Part shown: positions 1-8,126 of the stretch, one piece after another
Numbering within the stretch: position 1 is the stretch's first letter
Layout: each line of letters starts with the position of its first letter
Assembly: GCA_001270045.2 (NCBI GenBank)
Contig: DF970667.1
Coordinates: forward strand, 209,975 to 273,974
DNA: 64,000 nt
Source: Bacteroidales bacterium 6E
GTDB taxonomy: Bacteria; Bacteroidota; Bacteroidia; Bacteroidales; Prolixibacteraceae
Direction of reading: 5' to 3'
Position numbers and translations under genes: made by a program
The notes under the pieces: generated by a model
Seen by the model: the letters and a program-made list of their open reading frames with translations, nothing else
Told to the model about the DNA's origin: nothing
Database searches by the model: none

Positions 1-1479
1 AGGGACAACTCCCTTTTCTTTTACGACCTGAATGCCAAGGCCAATTATGTCATCAACCAAAAAAACAGGCTGTTCCTGTCGGGCTACTCGGGCGACGATA
101 TTTTCAGGAACAACAATTTCGGGGTGGGTTGGGGCAACCAAACCGCTACCCTGCGATGGACTCACCTGTTCAGCAATGCCCTATTCTCGGGATTTTCGCT
201 CATCTACACCCGCTACAATTACAGTTTGGGCATACCCAAAAACCAGCCCAATTCGTTCGAATGGAGTGCCGGCATGAAAGACCTGCAATTGAAGGGCGAT
301 TTCACCTGGTATGCCGACCTTAGGCATACCCTGCGGTACGGGTTCTCGTCGATTCACCATCTGTTCCGCCCCGGGTCGGTGAAGGGCACGGGAGCCGATT
401 CACCCTGGACTCCCATCGAAATCGAACAAAACCGGGCTCTCGATCATTCGGTCTACCTGTCGCACGAGTGGAAGGCCACGCAACAGCTGACTTTCAGGTA
501 TGGACTGAGGATGTCGCTCTTTTCAAATCTGGGCAAGGCAACGGTTTACAGACTCAATGAGAACCACGAAAAGTCCGACTCGACCTACCACCCGGCAGGT
601 TCGGTCTACCACTCGTACCCTGCCCTTGAACCCAGGATCAGCGTGGCATGGTCGGTTTCGCCCGAAAGCTCGGTGAAGGCCGCCTACACCCGGAATGTTC
701 AGTTTGTGCACCTGGCCCGGAATTCCACGGCAGGCACTCCCCTCGACATCTGGTTCCCGTCGTCGCCCAACGTCAAACCCCAGCATGGCGACCAGTTTTC
801 GGCAGGATATTTCAGGAATTTTCCCAACAGGGGCATCGAAACCTCCCTCGAGGGTTTTTACAAGCTGAACCACAATGCCATCGACTTTAAGGACCATGCC
901 GAATTGCTGCTGAACGACCACCTTGAGGGCGAGCTGCGGTTTGGCAAGGCATGGTCGTACGGTATCGAGGCCATGACCAGGATCAGCGAAGGCCGGCTCA
1001 ATGGCTGGGTCAGCTATACCTGGTCGCGCACCTTCCGGAAGATTGCCGCGATCAACAACGGAAACAAATACCCTGCAGGGTATGACCGCCCCCACGACGT
1101 GTCGGTCGTCCTCAATTACGACGCCACCCGACGTTTCAGTGCCGGATTCACCTGGGTGTATGCCACGGGGTCGCCTGTTACTTTCCCGACCGGCAGGTTC
1201 AGGATCGGAAGCTTTATCGCACCGGTATATTCCGAACGCAACGCCTACCGAATGCCCGACTACCACCGGCTCGACCTGACGGCCACGCTCCGCGGCAAGG
1301 ACAAGCCTGGAAGAAAATGGAAGGGCGAATGGAACCTGTCGGTTTACAACGCCTATTACCGGAAGAACCCGTGGGTGATCAACTTCATCAACGATCCCGA
1401 CAAGCCTCACGTGACTTATGCCGAAATGACTTACCTCTTCGGAATACTGCCTTCCATATCCTATAACTTCTCATTCTGA
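1..1479 (+). CDS. TonB-dependent receptor, C-terminal part (5' end outside window)
   Basis: The reading frame is open from base 1 to a TGA at 1477-1479, giving the last 492 residues of an outer-membrane receptor. The sequence shows the alternating aromatic and polar strands of a transmembrane beta-barrel, for example NLSVYNAYYRKNPWVINF near the end, and it finishes in SISYNFSF, the aromatic C-terminal signature of outer-membrane barrels. In the family such barrels import nutrients or siderophores using TonB energy. The plug domain and any carboxypeptidase-like N-terminal domain lie upstream of the window. The DUF4249 lipoprotein gene starts 4 bp downstream, a pairing common in Bacteroidota, which argues against a SusC protein that would be followed by SusD. 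The substrate cannot be told from this part. Confidence 0.88.
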   Translation, partial: RDNSLFFYDLNAKANYVINQKNRLFLSGYSGDDIFRNNNFGVGWGNQTATLRWTHLFSNALFSGFSLIYTRYNYSLGIPKNQPNSFEWSAGMKDLQLKGDFTWYADLRHTLRYGFSSIHHLFRPGSVKGTGADSPWTPIEIEQNRALDHSVYLSHEWKATQQLTFRYGLRMSLFSNLGKATVYRLNENHEKSDSTYHPAGSVYHSYPALEPRISVAWSVSPESSVKAAYTRNVQFVHLARNSTAGTPLDIWFPSSPNVKPQHGDQFSAGYFRNFPNRGIETSLEGFYKLNHNAIDFKDHAELLLNDHLEGELRFGKAWSYGIEAMTRISEGRLNGWVSYTWSRTFRKIAAINNGNKYPAGYDRPHDVSVVLNYDATRRFSAGFTWVYATGSPVTFPTGRFRIGSFIAPVYSERNAYRMPDYHRLDLTATLRGKDKPGRKWKGEWNLSVYNAYYRKNPWVINFINDPDKPHVTYAEMTYLFGILPSISYNFSF

Positions 1480-1483
1480 CCTG

Positions 1484-2335
1484 ATGCGAAAAATTCTCCT
1501 TTATATGGCAATTCTGATGTTTGGTTCATGGATGGGGTGCACCGAGAGGATCGAAATCGAACTCGACGAGCAGGATGTGCGCCTGGTGGTCGAAGGAAGC
1601 ATCAGCACCGAACACGTGAACCATTCGGTCAGGCTGACCCAATCCACCAGCTATTTTTACAATCAGGAGCCTCCCGCCATTCGGGGGGCCAGGGTCGTGC
1701 TCAATGATGGCACCCGCAACATCACGCTGATTGAGCGGGCCGGCGATCCGGGCTTCTACTTCACGCCCATGCTCTATTTGGGACAGCCGGGTGCTTCCTA
1801 TAAACTGGATATCGAACTCCCGGAAGCCATCGGGGGATCGGCCACATACTCGGCCGAGGCCACCATGCCCGACAGCAGGTTTGTGCTCGACTCGATCGGT
1901 ATCGAATATAACCGCGACTTCGATTTCTGGCTGGTGAAAGTGTATGCCCAGGATCCGCCCACCGTTGACTTTTACCGGTTCGACACATACCTGAACGGCC
2001 TTAACGGTAACGACACCACATCGCGGACCATCGCCACGCACGACCGGTTCTTCAACGGACGAAACACCAACGGGTTCGCCATTGCATTTTATGAAGGGGA
2101 AATTTTAAGCCGGGGCGATACCATCACCATGATCATGTCGGCGATTACCGAAGATTACTATCACTTTTACTCCGAACTGGTCGATGAATCGGGCTACCGG
2201 AACCCGCTGTTTTCGGGACCTCCCGCCAATATCCGCACCAACATCAAGGGGGGCGGACTGGGGTATTTTTATGCCCGACAGGTCAGGAAAGCACATCTGT
2301 ATGTCCCTGAGGTGAACCGCAATCCGTCGCCCTGA
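1484..2335 (+). CDS. DUF4249 family outer-membrane lipoprotein
   Basis: This 283-residue protein begins with a lipoprotein signal peptide whose lipobox ends in SWMGC (Cys at about residue 19), followed by an acidic stretch. The start RxxxEGSIST and the run of short beta strands with a conserved 'P.I.GA.V...DG' segment fit the DUF4249 family of Bacteroidota. Members sit next to TonB-dependent receptors and are thought to be surface lipoproteins that help the receptor, though no activity is established. The ATG lies 4 bp after the receptor stop, so the two are almost certainly one operon. A convergent hairpin follows the stop codon. Confidence 0.8.
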   Translation: MRKILLYMAILMFGSWMGCTERIEIELDEQDVRLVVEGSISTEHVNHSVRLTQSTSYFYNQEPPAIRGARVVLNDGTRNITLIERAGDPGFYFTPMLYLGQPGASYKLDIELPEAIGGSATYSAEATMPDSRFVLDSIGIEYNRDFDFWLVKVYAQDPPTVDFYRFDTYLNGLNGNDTTSRTIATHDRFFNGRNTNGFAIAFYEGEILSRGDTITMIMSAITEDYYHFYSELVDESGYRNPLFSGPPANIRTNIKGGGLGYFYARQVRKAHLYVPEVNRNPSP

Positions 2336-2372
2336 AGCCTGTCTTCCCAAAAGGGACTATTCAGGCTTTGTT
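2335..2372. terminator. Convergent hairpin between DUF4249 gene and acyltransferase gene
   Basis: AAGCCTG (2335-2341) is complementary to CAGGCTT (2362-2368), with an inner CCC/GGG pairing and T-rich sequence after the right arm. The two flanking genes converge here and the right arm lies inside the 3' end of the minus-strand gene, so it may stop transcription from both sides. Confidence 0.5.
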
Positions 2373-3166
2373 TCCAGAAGGTGGGGATTCTTGATGATAT
2401 ATTTCAGATACCTGAAAAGCCGTCCGCCATGCGATCCGTCGCATACCCGGTGGTCGAGCGCCGAGCCTATCCACATGATCTTCCGGGGTACCACCTCATC
2501 GTTGACAACCCACGGCTTTTTGTGAACGGCACCGAGCATCAGCACAAACGACACATTCGAGATGGGCATCAGCGAGGGAAAACCGAGATCTAATCCCAGG
2601 GTACCCACATTGGACACCAGAAATGAACCGAAGCTGTTGGGCGTCAGTCCGTACTTTTTGATCGACCAGCCCATGTTGAGCGTATAAAACCTCAGGAAAG
2701 AGAAAATCCAGTTCCGGAAAGGCCACGGCACCCTGGCCATTCTGGCTTTCATGTCCATGACGGAATTCTCTTCACCGCTGCGGGCCGATTTGATTTGGGA
2801 GGCGGTCATTTCGATCATCTCATCGAGGGTTACCTGGTCGGCATTCGGAATCTTCACCGATCCCATCACCGATCCTTCGAGCAATACACTGACCACCGCG
2901 TCGATCTGAGGACGGCTGATGATCTTTCCCCTAACGACATAGGTATTCAGCTCGGGCACCTCGTACTTCAGCGCACGGGCCGCTGCCAGCGTCAGTACGT
3001 GCGTCAGCGTGACCTTTTTACCTTCCTTCCGCTTGCGGGAAATATACTCTTCCAGCTCGGTAACATCGACCTCTGCCTGTCCAAGAATCTTGGAATCACT
3101 GGTTTTCTTGTAGATCGCCGAAGCAACCGAGCGCCAGCTGTTGTTCAGATCAAGTGTAGTTTTCAT
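2357..3166 (-). CDS. Lone 2-oxoacid dehydrogenase-type acyltransferase (E2 catalytic domain)
   Basis: The 269-residue protein is only the catalytic domain of a dihydrolipoamide acyltransferase, related to chloramphenicol acetyltransferase. Near the C-terminus it has SALDHRVCDGSHGG, the HxxxDG active-site motif whose His acts as the base. The N-terminal lipoyl domain and the E1/E3-binding domain found in E2 subunits are absent, and no E1 or E3 gene is near. In the family such stand-alone domains occur in Bacteroidota without a proven substrate. It may acylate a small molecule or a separate lipoyl protein, which is inference. It is convergent with the DUF4249 gene and divergent from the GH43 gene. 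The start at 3166 is the first ATG of the frame. Confidence 0.75.
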   Translation of the reverse strand: MKTTLDLNNSWRSVASAIYKKTSDSKILGQAEVDVTELEEYISRKRKEGKKVTLTHVLTLAAARALKYEVPELNTYVVRGKIISRPQIDAVVSVLLEGSVMGSVKIPNADQVTLDEMIEMTASQIKSARSGEENSVMDMKARMARVPWPFRNWIFSFLRFYTLNMGWSIKKYGLTPNSFGSFLVSNVGTLGLDLGFPSLMPISNVSFVLMLGAVHKKPWVVNDEVVPRKIMWIGSALDHRVCDGSHGGRLFRYLKYIIKNPHLLETKPE

Positions 3167-3264
3167 AGGCTAAAAGTAAAAAAAAGTTTGAGAGATTGTC
3201 ATCCGCAAAATGAACTGACTTTTCAGGATATGATCCTGCAACGTATTGTCCTGGGTCGCATTTC

Positions 3265-3308
3265 AAATAGTTATTAAATAGTTCTCGAATAGTGATCGTA
3301 TAGTTAGC
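3265..3308. repeat. Four tandem 11-bp repeats (core AATAGTT)
   Basis: Four consecutive 11-mers read AAATAGTTATT, AAATAGTTCTC, GAATAGTGATC and GTATAGTTAGC at 3265, 3276, 3287 and 3298. The 11-bp period puts the cores on one face of the helix. They lie between the divergent acyltransferase and GH43 genes. A similar array in the same orientation relative to its gene is at 50550-50593. Confidence 0.6.
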
Positions 3309-3407
3309 ACTAATTAATCAGCTATTTAAATATTTTTGAAATCCATCTGATTACCCTGCCGGGCATTAACCTGTTTGAGATATGGATGGGATTCCACCTG
3401 ATTTTGC

Positions 3408-3415
3408 TAAATTTG
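3408..3415 (+). promoter_or_regulatory. Bacteroidota-type -7 element (TAAATTTG) for GH43 gene
   Basis: TAAATTTG matches TAnnTTTG exactly and lies 23 bp before the ATG at 3439. Transcription would start near 3422, downstream of the possible ATG at 3382, which supports 3439 as the true start. No convincing -33 TTTG at the usual distance. Confidence 0.45.
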
Positions 3416-3438
3416 GGTCTATCAAAAATCATGACAAC

Positions 3439-5169
3439 ATGAACAAGCCTGAATCTTCCGCTTTCAACCCCAAAAAACATTTTCATCATTCCGGATATAT
3501 ATTGCTGTTCACCCTGTTACTGGTAGCCTGCGGCGGCCCCAAAACCGAACCGGGCACGGCCGGTTTCCTTTGGTTCGAATACCAGGGACAGGATGCCATT
3601 CACCAACAGGTGACACCGGGCACCGGAGAAGTCGCCAATCCCATTCTTCAGGGATTTTATCCCGATCCCAGCATATGCCGGAAGGGTAGCGATTATTATA
3701 TGGTCAATTCCACCTTTTCGTGGTTTCCCGGGGTTCCGGTTTTTCACAGCCGCGACCTGAAACACTGGCAGCAAATCGGGCATGTCCTCGATCGGCCTAC
3801 GCAGCTCGATCTCGACGGGTTGCAGGTTTCGGAGGGGATTTTTGCGCCCGCGATCCAGTATAATCCGGCCAACGAGACTTTCTACATGATCACCACCCTG
3901 GTTGGCAAGCAAGGCAACTTCGTGGTTACCGCCAAAGAGCCTTCCGGTCCGTGGAGCGATCCGGTATGGCTCAGAGACATCCATGGCATCGACCCTTCCA
4001 TATTCTTTGACGACGACGGCAAGGCCTGGATCGTTTACAACAGCGGCCCCGACTATGAACCGCTCTACGACGGGCACCGTGCCATCAGGCTGGTCGAATT
4101 CGATGCCGAAAACCTCACCGTGCCTGCACCCGGGAAGGTGGTAGTCGATGGCGGGGTCGACATCTCGCAAAAGCCTGTCTGGGTTGAAGGGCCGCACCTG
4201 TACAAGGTCAATGGAACCTATTACCTCATGGCCGCCGAGGGTGGTACATCCGAATACCATTCGGAAGTGATCTTCACCTCCGATGTGGTGACGGGTCCAT
4301 ACAAACCTGCCAAAATCAATCCGATACTCACCCAACGCGACTTACAAGAGGATCGTCCAGATCCAATAACGTCTACGGGTCATGCCGACCTGATCGACAC
4401 ACCTTCGGGCGATTGGTACGCCGTTTTCCTGGGATGTCGCCCCTATACCGGAAACCATTACAATACCGGGCGTGAAACCTTCCTTTCGCCGGTTACGTGG
4501 ACCGAGGGCATTCCGGTTATCGTACCGGCAGGCGAAACGGTCCCATGGATCGTTGAGGTGAAGGAAGATGCCAATGTGCCGGACGAGGCATCAAGGTTTC
4601 CCACAGGGAATTTCACGGTCAGGGATGAATTTGACGGTGATAAACCTGCAATGACATGGAATATGCTCCGCACCCCACGCGAGAACTGGCATGCCCTGAA
4701 AGACGGCCAGCTGCAGATACGCGCAAGGGATGTCTCCATCAGGGAAAGGCAAAACCCGTCGATGATTGCCCGAAGACAGCAACACCATAATTTCACGGCC
4801 ACCACGGCCCTTACCTTTACACCCGGCAAGGCTGGACAAAGTGCCGGAATCACCTGTTTCCAGAATGAACGCCACCTGTATTCGCTGTCGCTGAAAGAAG
4901 CAAACGGGAACCTGCAGGTGGTACTCGACAAAAGCGCGGTGAGCGGCGACAAGGCTGTTGCAGAGGAAATTGCGGTAGCCGAAAAAGAGATAAAACCGGG
5001 ACGGGAAGTGTGGTTACAGGTGAAAGCCGAAATGCCGTATTACCGTTTCAGCTTCAGCACCGACGGCAAAAACTGGCAGGAGGTAGGGGAGCCGCAGGAT
5101 GCCACCTATCTGAGCACGGCTTCGGCCGGGGGTTTCGTGGGTGTGTACATCGGTTTGTTTGCCGAATGA
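3439..5169 (+). CDS. Glycoside hydrolase family 43 lipoprotein (beta-xylosidase/arabinofuranosidase type)
   Basis: From the ATG at 3439 the protein has 576 residues; the earlier ATG at 3382 lies upstream of the likely transcription start and would spoil the signal peptide. The signal ends in a lipobox LLVAC, so the enzyme is probably anchored outside the cytoplasm. The five-bladed GH43 propeller is clear: NPILQGFYPDPS with the general base at D76, GIDPSIFFDDDGKAW with the pKa-tuning D185, and WVEGPHLYK with the general acid E250. The C-terminal 180 residues look like the concanavalin-like domain of xylan 1,4-beta-xylosidases. It likely removes xylose or arabinose from xylan side chains or oligomers. 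It is about 32 kb from the xylan/glucuronate cluster, so it is not co-transcribed with it. Confidence 0.85.
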   Translation: MNKPESSAFNPKKHFHHSGYILLFTLLLVACGGPKTEPGTAGFLWFEYQGQDAIHQQVTPGTGEVANPILQGFYPDPSICRKGSDYYMVNSTFSWFPGVPVFHSRDLKHWQQIGHVLDRPTQLDLDGLQVSEGIFAPAIQYNPANETFYMITTLVGKQGNFVVTAKEPSGPWSDPVWLRDIHGIDPSIFFDDDGKAWIVYNSGPDYEPLYDGHRAIRLVEFDAENLTVPAPGKVVVDGGVDISQKPVWVEGPHLYKVNGTYYLMAAEGGTSEYHSEVIFTSDVVTGPYKPAKINPILTQRDLQEDRPDPITSTGHADLIDTPSGDWYAVFLGCRPYTGNHYNTGRETFLSPVTWTEGIPVIVPAGETVPWIVEVKEDANVPDEASRFPTGNFTVRDEFDGDKPAMTWNMLRTPRENWHALKDGQLQIRARDVSIRERQNPSMIARRQQHHNFTATTALTFTPGKAGQSAGITCFQNERHLYSLSLKEANGNLQVVLDKSAVSGDKAVAEEIAVAEKEIKPGREVWLQVKAEMPYYRFSFSTDGKNWQEVGEPQDATYLSTASAGGFVGVYIGLFAE

Positions 5170-5226
5170 CAATGAATGTCAGCTTCTGGAATTGAAAAGA
5201 CAGAGGGGAGGAATAACCGGATCAAC

Positions 5227-6162
5227 ATGAGTGACTATCATCTTGCGGAGCGAATAAAGGAGAAATCCCGGGAGTTGGGATTCCTGGATTGTGGGATCGT
5301 AACTGCAGGATTTCTGGCCGAAGAGGAGGCACATTTCAGGGAATGGCTGGCACGCGACCTCCATGGCGAAATGTCGTACATGGCCCGCAACATCGAAAAG
5401 CGCCTCGACCCCACCCTGCTGCACGAAGGTACCCGAACAATCATTGTCGTGCTCCAGAACTATTACCCGTCGGAAACCCAGAAAGATCCCGAAGCGCCGG
5501 TGATCTCCAAATATGCCTATGGCACCGATTACCATTTCGTGATGAAGGAAAAGCTGAACGACCTGCTCCGGTTTATCCAGGGGATCACCCCCTGCACCGG
5601 CCGTCCGTTTGTCGACTCGGCACCAGTGCTCGACCGGGCCTGGGCACGAAAGGCCGGATTGGGCTGGGTGGGCAAGAATGCCAACCTGATTTCGCTGCAA
5701 CATGGCAGTTTCTTTTTCATCGGCGAGCTGATGGTGGATATCTACATCCCCCATCCTGAACCGGAAAGCATCCGCGACCATTGCGGTCGTTGTACCCGTT
5801 GCATCGATGCCTGTCCTACCGGCGCCATCGTTTCCGACCGGGTCATCGATGCCCGGAAATGTATCTCCTACCAAACGATTGAACTCAGGGGCGACCTGGA
5901 CGAATCGCTGAAGGGAAGGTTCGAGAACCGTGTCTTCGGATGTGATATCTGTCAGGATGTGTGCCCCTGGAACCTGAAGTCGTCGCCACACAAAGAACCC
6001 GCCCTGGAGCCGCGGCAGGGACTTCTGGAAATGCTGGCCGAAGAGTGGCATTCGATGGAAAAATCGCGGTTCAACAGCCTGTTCAAGAGTTCGGCCGTTC
6101 AGCGGACAGGCTATAAGGGACTGTTGCGTAACCTAAAATTTATCAGGGATGGGCACGACTGA
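5227..6162 (+). CDS. queG: Epoxyqueuosine reductase
   Basis: QueG reduces epoxyqueuosine in tRNA anticodons to queuosine, using cobalamin and two [4Fe-4S] clusters, in the cytoplasm. The 311-residue protein from the ATG at 5227 (after a GGGGAGG stretch) has the full family length. It carries both ferredoxin-like cluster motifs: CGRCTRCIDACPTGAI at about residues 185-200 and CDICQDVCPWN at about 239-249, and the family segment VGKNANLISLQHGSFFFIGE. An alternative start at 5176 would add 17 residues with no similarity to the family. The next gene overlaps its end by 14 bp, so they are probably translated together. Confidence 0.92.
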   Translation: MSDYHLAERIKEKSRELGFLDCGIVTAGFLAEEEAHFREWLARDLHGEMSYMARNIEKRLDPTLLHEGTRTIIVVLQNYYPSETQKDPEAPVISKYAYGTDYHFVMKEKLNDLLRFIQGITPCTGRPFVDSAPVLDRAWARKAGLGWVGKNANLISLQHGSFFFIGELMVDIYIPHPEPESIRDHCGRCTRCIDACPTGAIVSDRVIDARKCISYQTIELRGDLDESLKGRFENRVFGCDICQDVCPWNLKSSPHKEPALEPRQGLLEMLAEEWHSMEKSRFNSLFKSSAVQRTGYKGLLRNLKFIRDGHD

Positions 6163-6670
6163 AGCCAGACTCGAATATACTGCCGAAATTTATATCGGCC
6201 CGCAAGGAGGATATTACATCGACTTCCCTTACGATGCCATGGAAGTTTTCGGTACCCGAAGCAAGGTGAAGATCAAGGTATGGATTGACGGATTTTACCA
6301 GCGAAAGAGCCTATTGCCAAAGGGTGACGGAAGCCATTTAATTTTGGTGAACATGGAAGCCCGGGCCGCCATCGGGAAAAACGACGGTGATAAAGTGTCG
6401 GTAATTGTTGAACACGACACCGAACCGCGGACCGTCGACATCCCCGAGGAGCTGCAATGGCTGCTCGACAATGAGCCCGACCTGAAAGCCGAATTTGGGA
6501 ACCTGCCTTATTCGGCACGGAAGTTTTACGTTTACTGGATCATGGAAACAAAGGATCCCGACAAGAAAGTCAAACGGATCAACCGGGTGTTTGAGGTGTT
6601 GCACGAACGGAAATCCGGAAAGCGCACCAGAACGACGGAGGAAGAGACGGATACCGAAAACGAAGATTAG
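6149..6670 (+). CDS. YdeI/OmpD-associated family protein with DUF1905 domain
   Basis: The 173-residue protein has an N-terminal DUF1905-like beta domain (IYIGPQGGYYIDFPYDAMEVFG, ending near residue 95 at GDKVSVIVEHD) followed by a helical YdeI/OmpD-associated segment, PEELQWLLDNEPDLKAEFGN to about residue 150. The tail is highly charged and rich in E, K and T. The family is linked to stress and bacteriocin protection in a few species, but the molecular role is unknown. It overlaps the 3' end of queG by 14 bp, so co-transcription is likely. No signal peptide, so it is probably cytoplasmic. Confidence 0.75.
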   Translation: MGTTEARLEYTAEIYIGPQGGYYIDFPYDAMEVFGTRSKVKIKVWIDGFYQRKSLLPKGDGSHLILVNMEARAAIGKNDGDKVSVIVEHDTEPRTVDIPEELQWLLDNEPDLKAEFGNLPYSARKFYVYWIMETKDPDKKVKRINRVFEVLHERKSGKRTRTTEEETDTENED

Positions 6671-6685
6671 GAGTGGTTATAAGTC

Positions 6686-7093
6686 TTACCCCACCTTTCC
6701 CGATTTTTTGAGGTATAACAGTGGCAGGACAAGCTTGTCGAAGAAGAGGATAAAGAACACAAACACGCCCAGGTAAATGAATTTGGTGCCATAGGCATTC
6801 CAGAAAGTCAACCATTGTTCCAGGTCGTTCGAGAAGAAATAAACCACCGCCCCACCCGCAAGCAGTCCAAGGATAATGCCGGCGGCATAGGTCAGGAATT
6901 CACGCACGTACTGGCTGGCCGTCTGGTGCCGGGTATAACGCCGGGCTACCCTGGCTGCAAAATCGGAAGGAAGTGTCACCTGAAAATCGGATTTCAGAAT
7001 GTCATCCAGCAGCTGGTCGTTGGGATCGCTGGTCCCCTCATGATCATATTTTTTCGAAAATCCTTGCCTTTTCATGGTGTTGCATATTTTCAA
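6686..7093 (-). CDS. Small membrane protein, probable anti-sigma partner of the ECF sigma factor
   Basis: This 135-residue protein has about 70 charged N-terminal residues, including a DDILKSDFQVTLPSDFAARVARR segment seen in similar forms in many Bacteroidota membrane partners of sigma factors, and then two transmembrane helices (about residues 66-88 and 104-125). Its first ATG lies 50 bp inside the upstream sigma factor gene; a second ATG at 7075 would give a 32-bp overlap. The translational overlap and the cytoplasmic-tail-plus-membrane layout suggest that it binds the sigma factor, but no zinc-binding HxxxCxxC motif is present. The role is inferred from context only. Confidence 0.55.
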   Translation of the reverse strand: MKICNTMKRQGFSKKYDHEGTSDPNDQLLDDILKSDFQVTLPSDFAARVARRYTRHQTASQYVREFLTYAAGIILGLLAGGAVVYFFSNDLEQWLTFWNAYGTKFIYLGVFVFFILFFDKLVLPLLYLKKSGKVG

Positions 7094-7622
7094 GTTTCGC
7101 CTTCATCATCACCCGTGCCCTCGAGAGGTAACTCTTGATTGTCCCTTCGGGCATCCCGGTGATTTCCTCAATCTCCCTGTATGAAAACTCTTCAAGATAA
7201 AACAAAGTTAAAACTGTACGGTAATGGACCGGTAAAGTTTCAATAAATTTCAGCAGATAGCTTTTCAGCTCGCTGAACTCGACTTCCTGTCCGGTGTTGC
7301 CGGTCTGGTGCTCCGACTCGGGAAGCCGGTCAAACTCCTCCCTTCCCACGACACTTGATCGTTTCATGCGATTGTAGCACGTGATGGACGTGTTATATGA
7401 AATGGTGGCAATCCAGGTCGACAGCTTTGAATTCCCGCGGTAGGTTTTCAGCTGGCTGAACACTTTCATGAATATGTCCTGACAAAGATCCTCCAGCTCT
7501 TCCTGTTGGTTGATGACCCTCCGGACAATATGAAACACCAGTTTCTGGTATTTTACCACCAGAAATCTGCAGGCGTTTTCGTTCCCCGCCAGCACCTGTT
7601 GAACCAGTTCGTTGTCCGTCAT
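7044..7622 (-). CDS. ECF (sigma70 family) RNA polymerase sigma factor
   Basis: From the ATG at 7622 (MTDNELVQQVLAGNE) the protein has 192 residues, typical for ECF factors. Region 2 is visible as DLCQDIFMKVFSQLKTYRG followed by KLSTWIATISYN (about residues 45-80), and region 4 as FYLEEFSYREIEEITGMPEGTIKSYLSRAR (about 140-172), which binds the -35 promoter element. An upstream ATG at 7688 adds 22 hydrophobic residues foreign to the family and was not chosen. It probably directs a stress or envelope regulon together with the overlapping membrane protein gene downstream. Confidence 0.88.
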   Translation of the reverse strand: MTDNELVQQVLAGNENACRFLVVKYQKLVFHIVRRVINQQEELEDLCQDIFMKVFSQLKTYRGNSKLSTWIATISYNTSITCYNRMKRSSVVGREEFDRLPESEHQTGNTGQEVEFSELKSYLLKFIETLPVHYRTVLTLFYLEEFSYREIEEITGMPEGTIKSYLSRARVMMKAKLENMQHHEKARIFEKI

Positions 7623-7749
7623 ACACCCAATATGACTCAAGGTACGAAAATAAGTTGCAGTCGTGACCAGAAAAAAAATGGAAATCACTGCAACCTTTTG
7701 GAACCTCGCGGGTCAGATGGGCAAAGTTCAACATTAAAAAACAATAATC

Positions 7750-8097
7750 ATGGAAGAAGTTGCAGTAACCGGTATAGTATTCTTCGGAATCTACTCCATT
7801 TTAAGACTGACGTCAGAACATTTTCTGAAACGGAAAATTATCAACAGCGGGCACATCGACAAGGCAGGTATCCTGGCACCTCCCCCACAGAGTGAAGAGG
7901 TGAACAAGTATCCTTCGCTGAAGTGGGCCCTGGTTGCCTTTTTCGCCGGGATCGGCCTGATCATCATTGAGGTCATCAGGGTCAACCGCCCCGAAATGAT
8001 CAATTTCCACGACGCCCTTTTGCCTCTGGGAATTGAGCTGGTATTCATCGCCCTTGGTTTCCTGGTCTATTTCTTTATCGCGAACCGCAAGCAATAA
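7750..8097 (+). CDS. Small three-helix membrane protein, function unknown
   Basis: The 115-residue protein has one hydrophobic helix at the N-terminus (MEEVAVTGIVFFGIYSIL), a polar middle containing AGILAPPPQSEE, and two C-terminal helices separated by about 15 polar residues. The layout resembles the small DUF6249-like membrane proteins that occur beside ECF sigma factor genes in Bacteroidota. It is divergent from the sigma factor gene, with 127 bp between the two starts, so they may share a regulatory region. No catalytic motif is visible. Confidence 0.6.
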   Translation: MEEVAVTGIVFFGIYSILRLTSEHFLKRKIINSGHIDKAGILAPPPQSEEVNKYPSLKWALVAFFAGIGLIIIEVIRVNRPEMINFHDALLPLGIELVFIALGFLVYFFIANRKQ

Positions 8098-8103
8098 GAA
8101 ATG

Positions 8104-8126
8104 CAAGCCCTTTAGCCGAGGGCTTG
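8104..8126. terminator. Convergent hairpin
   Basis: CAAGCCCT (8104-8111) pairs with AGGGCTTG (8119-8126) around a 7-base loop, between the ends of the small membrane protein gene and the PLP enzyme gene. The right part lies inside the end of the minus-strand gene. No long T-tract. Confidence 0.45.

Noticed and set aside
1-2335. SusC/SusD polysaccharide utilization pair at the left edge
   Set aside because: The partner of the receptor is a DUF4249 protein, not SusD, so this is a different receptor class.
3382-3438. Upstream start for the GH43 gene
   Set aside because: The probable transcription start near 3422 lies after it, and the extra residues destroy the lipoprotein signal layout.
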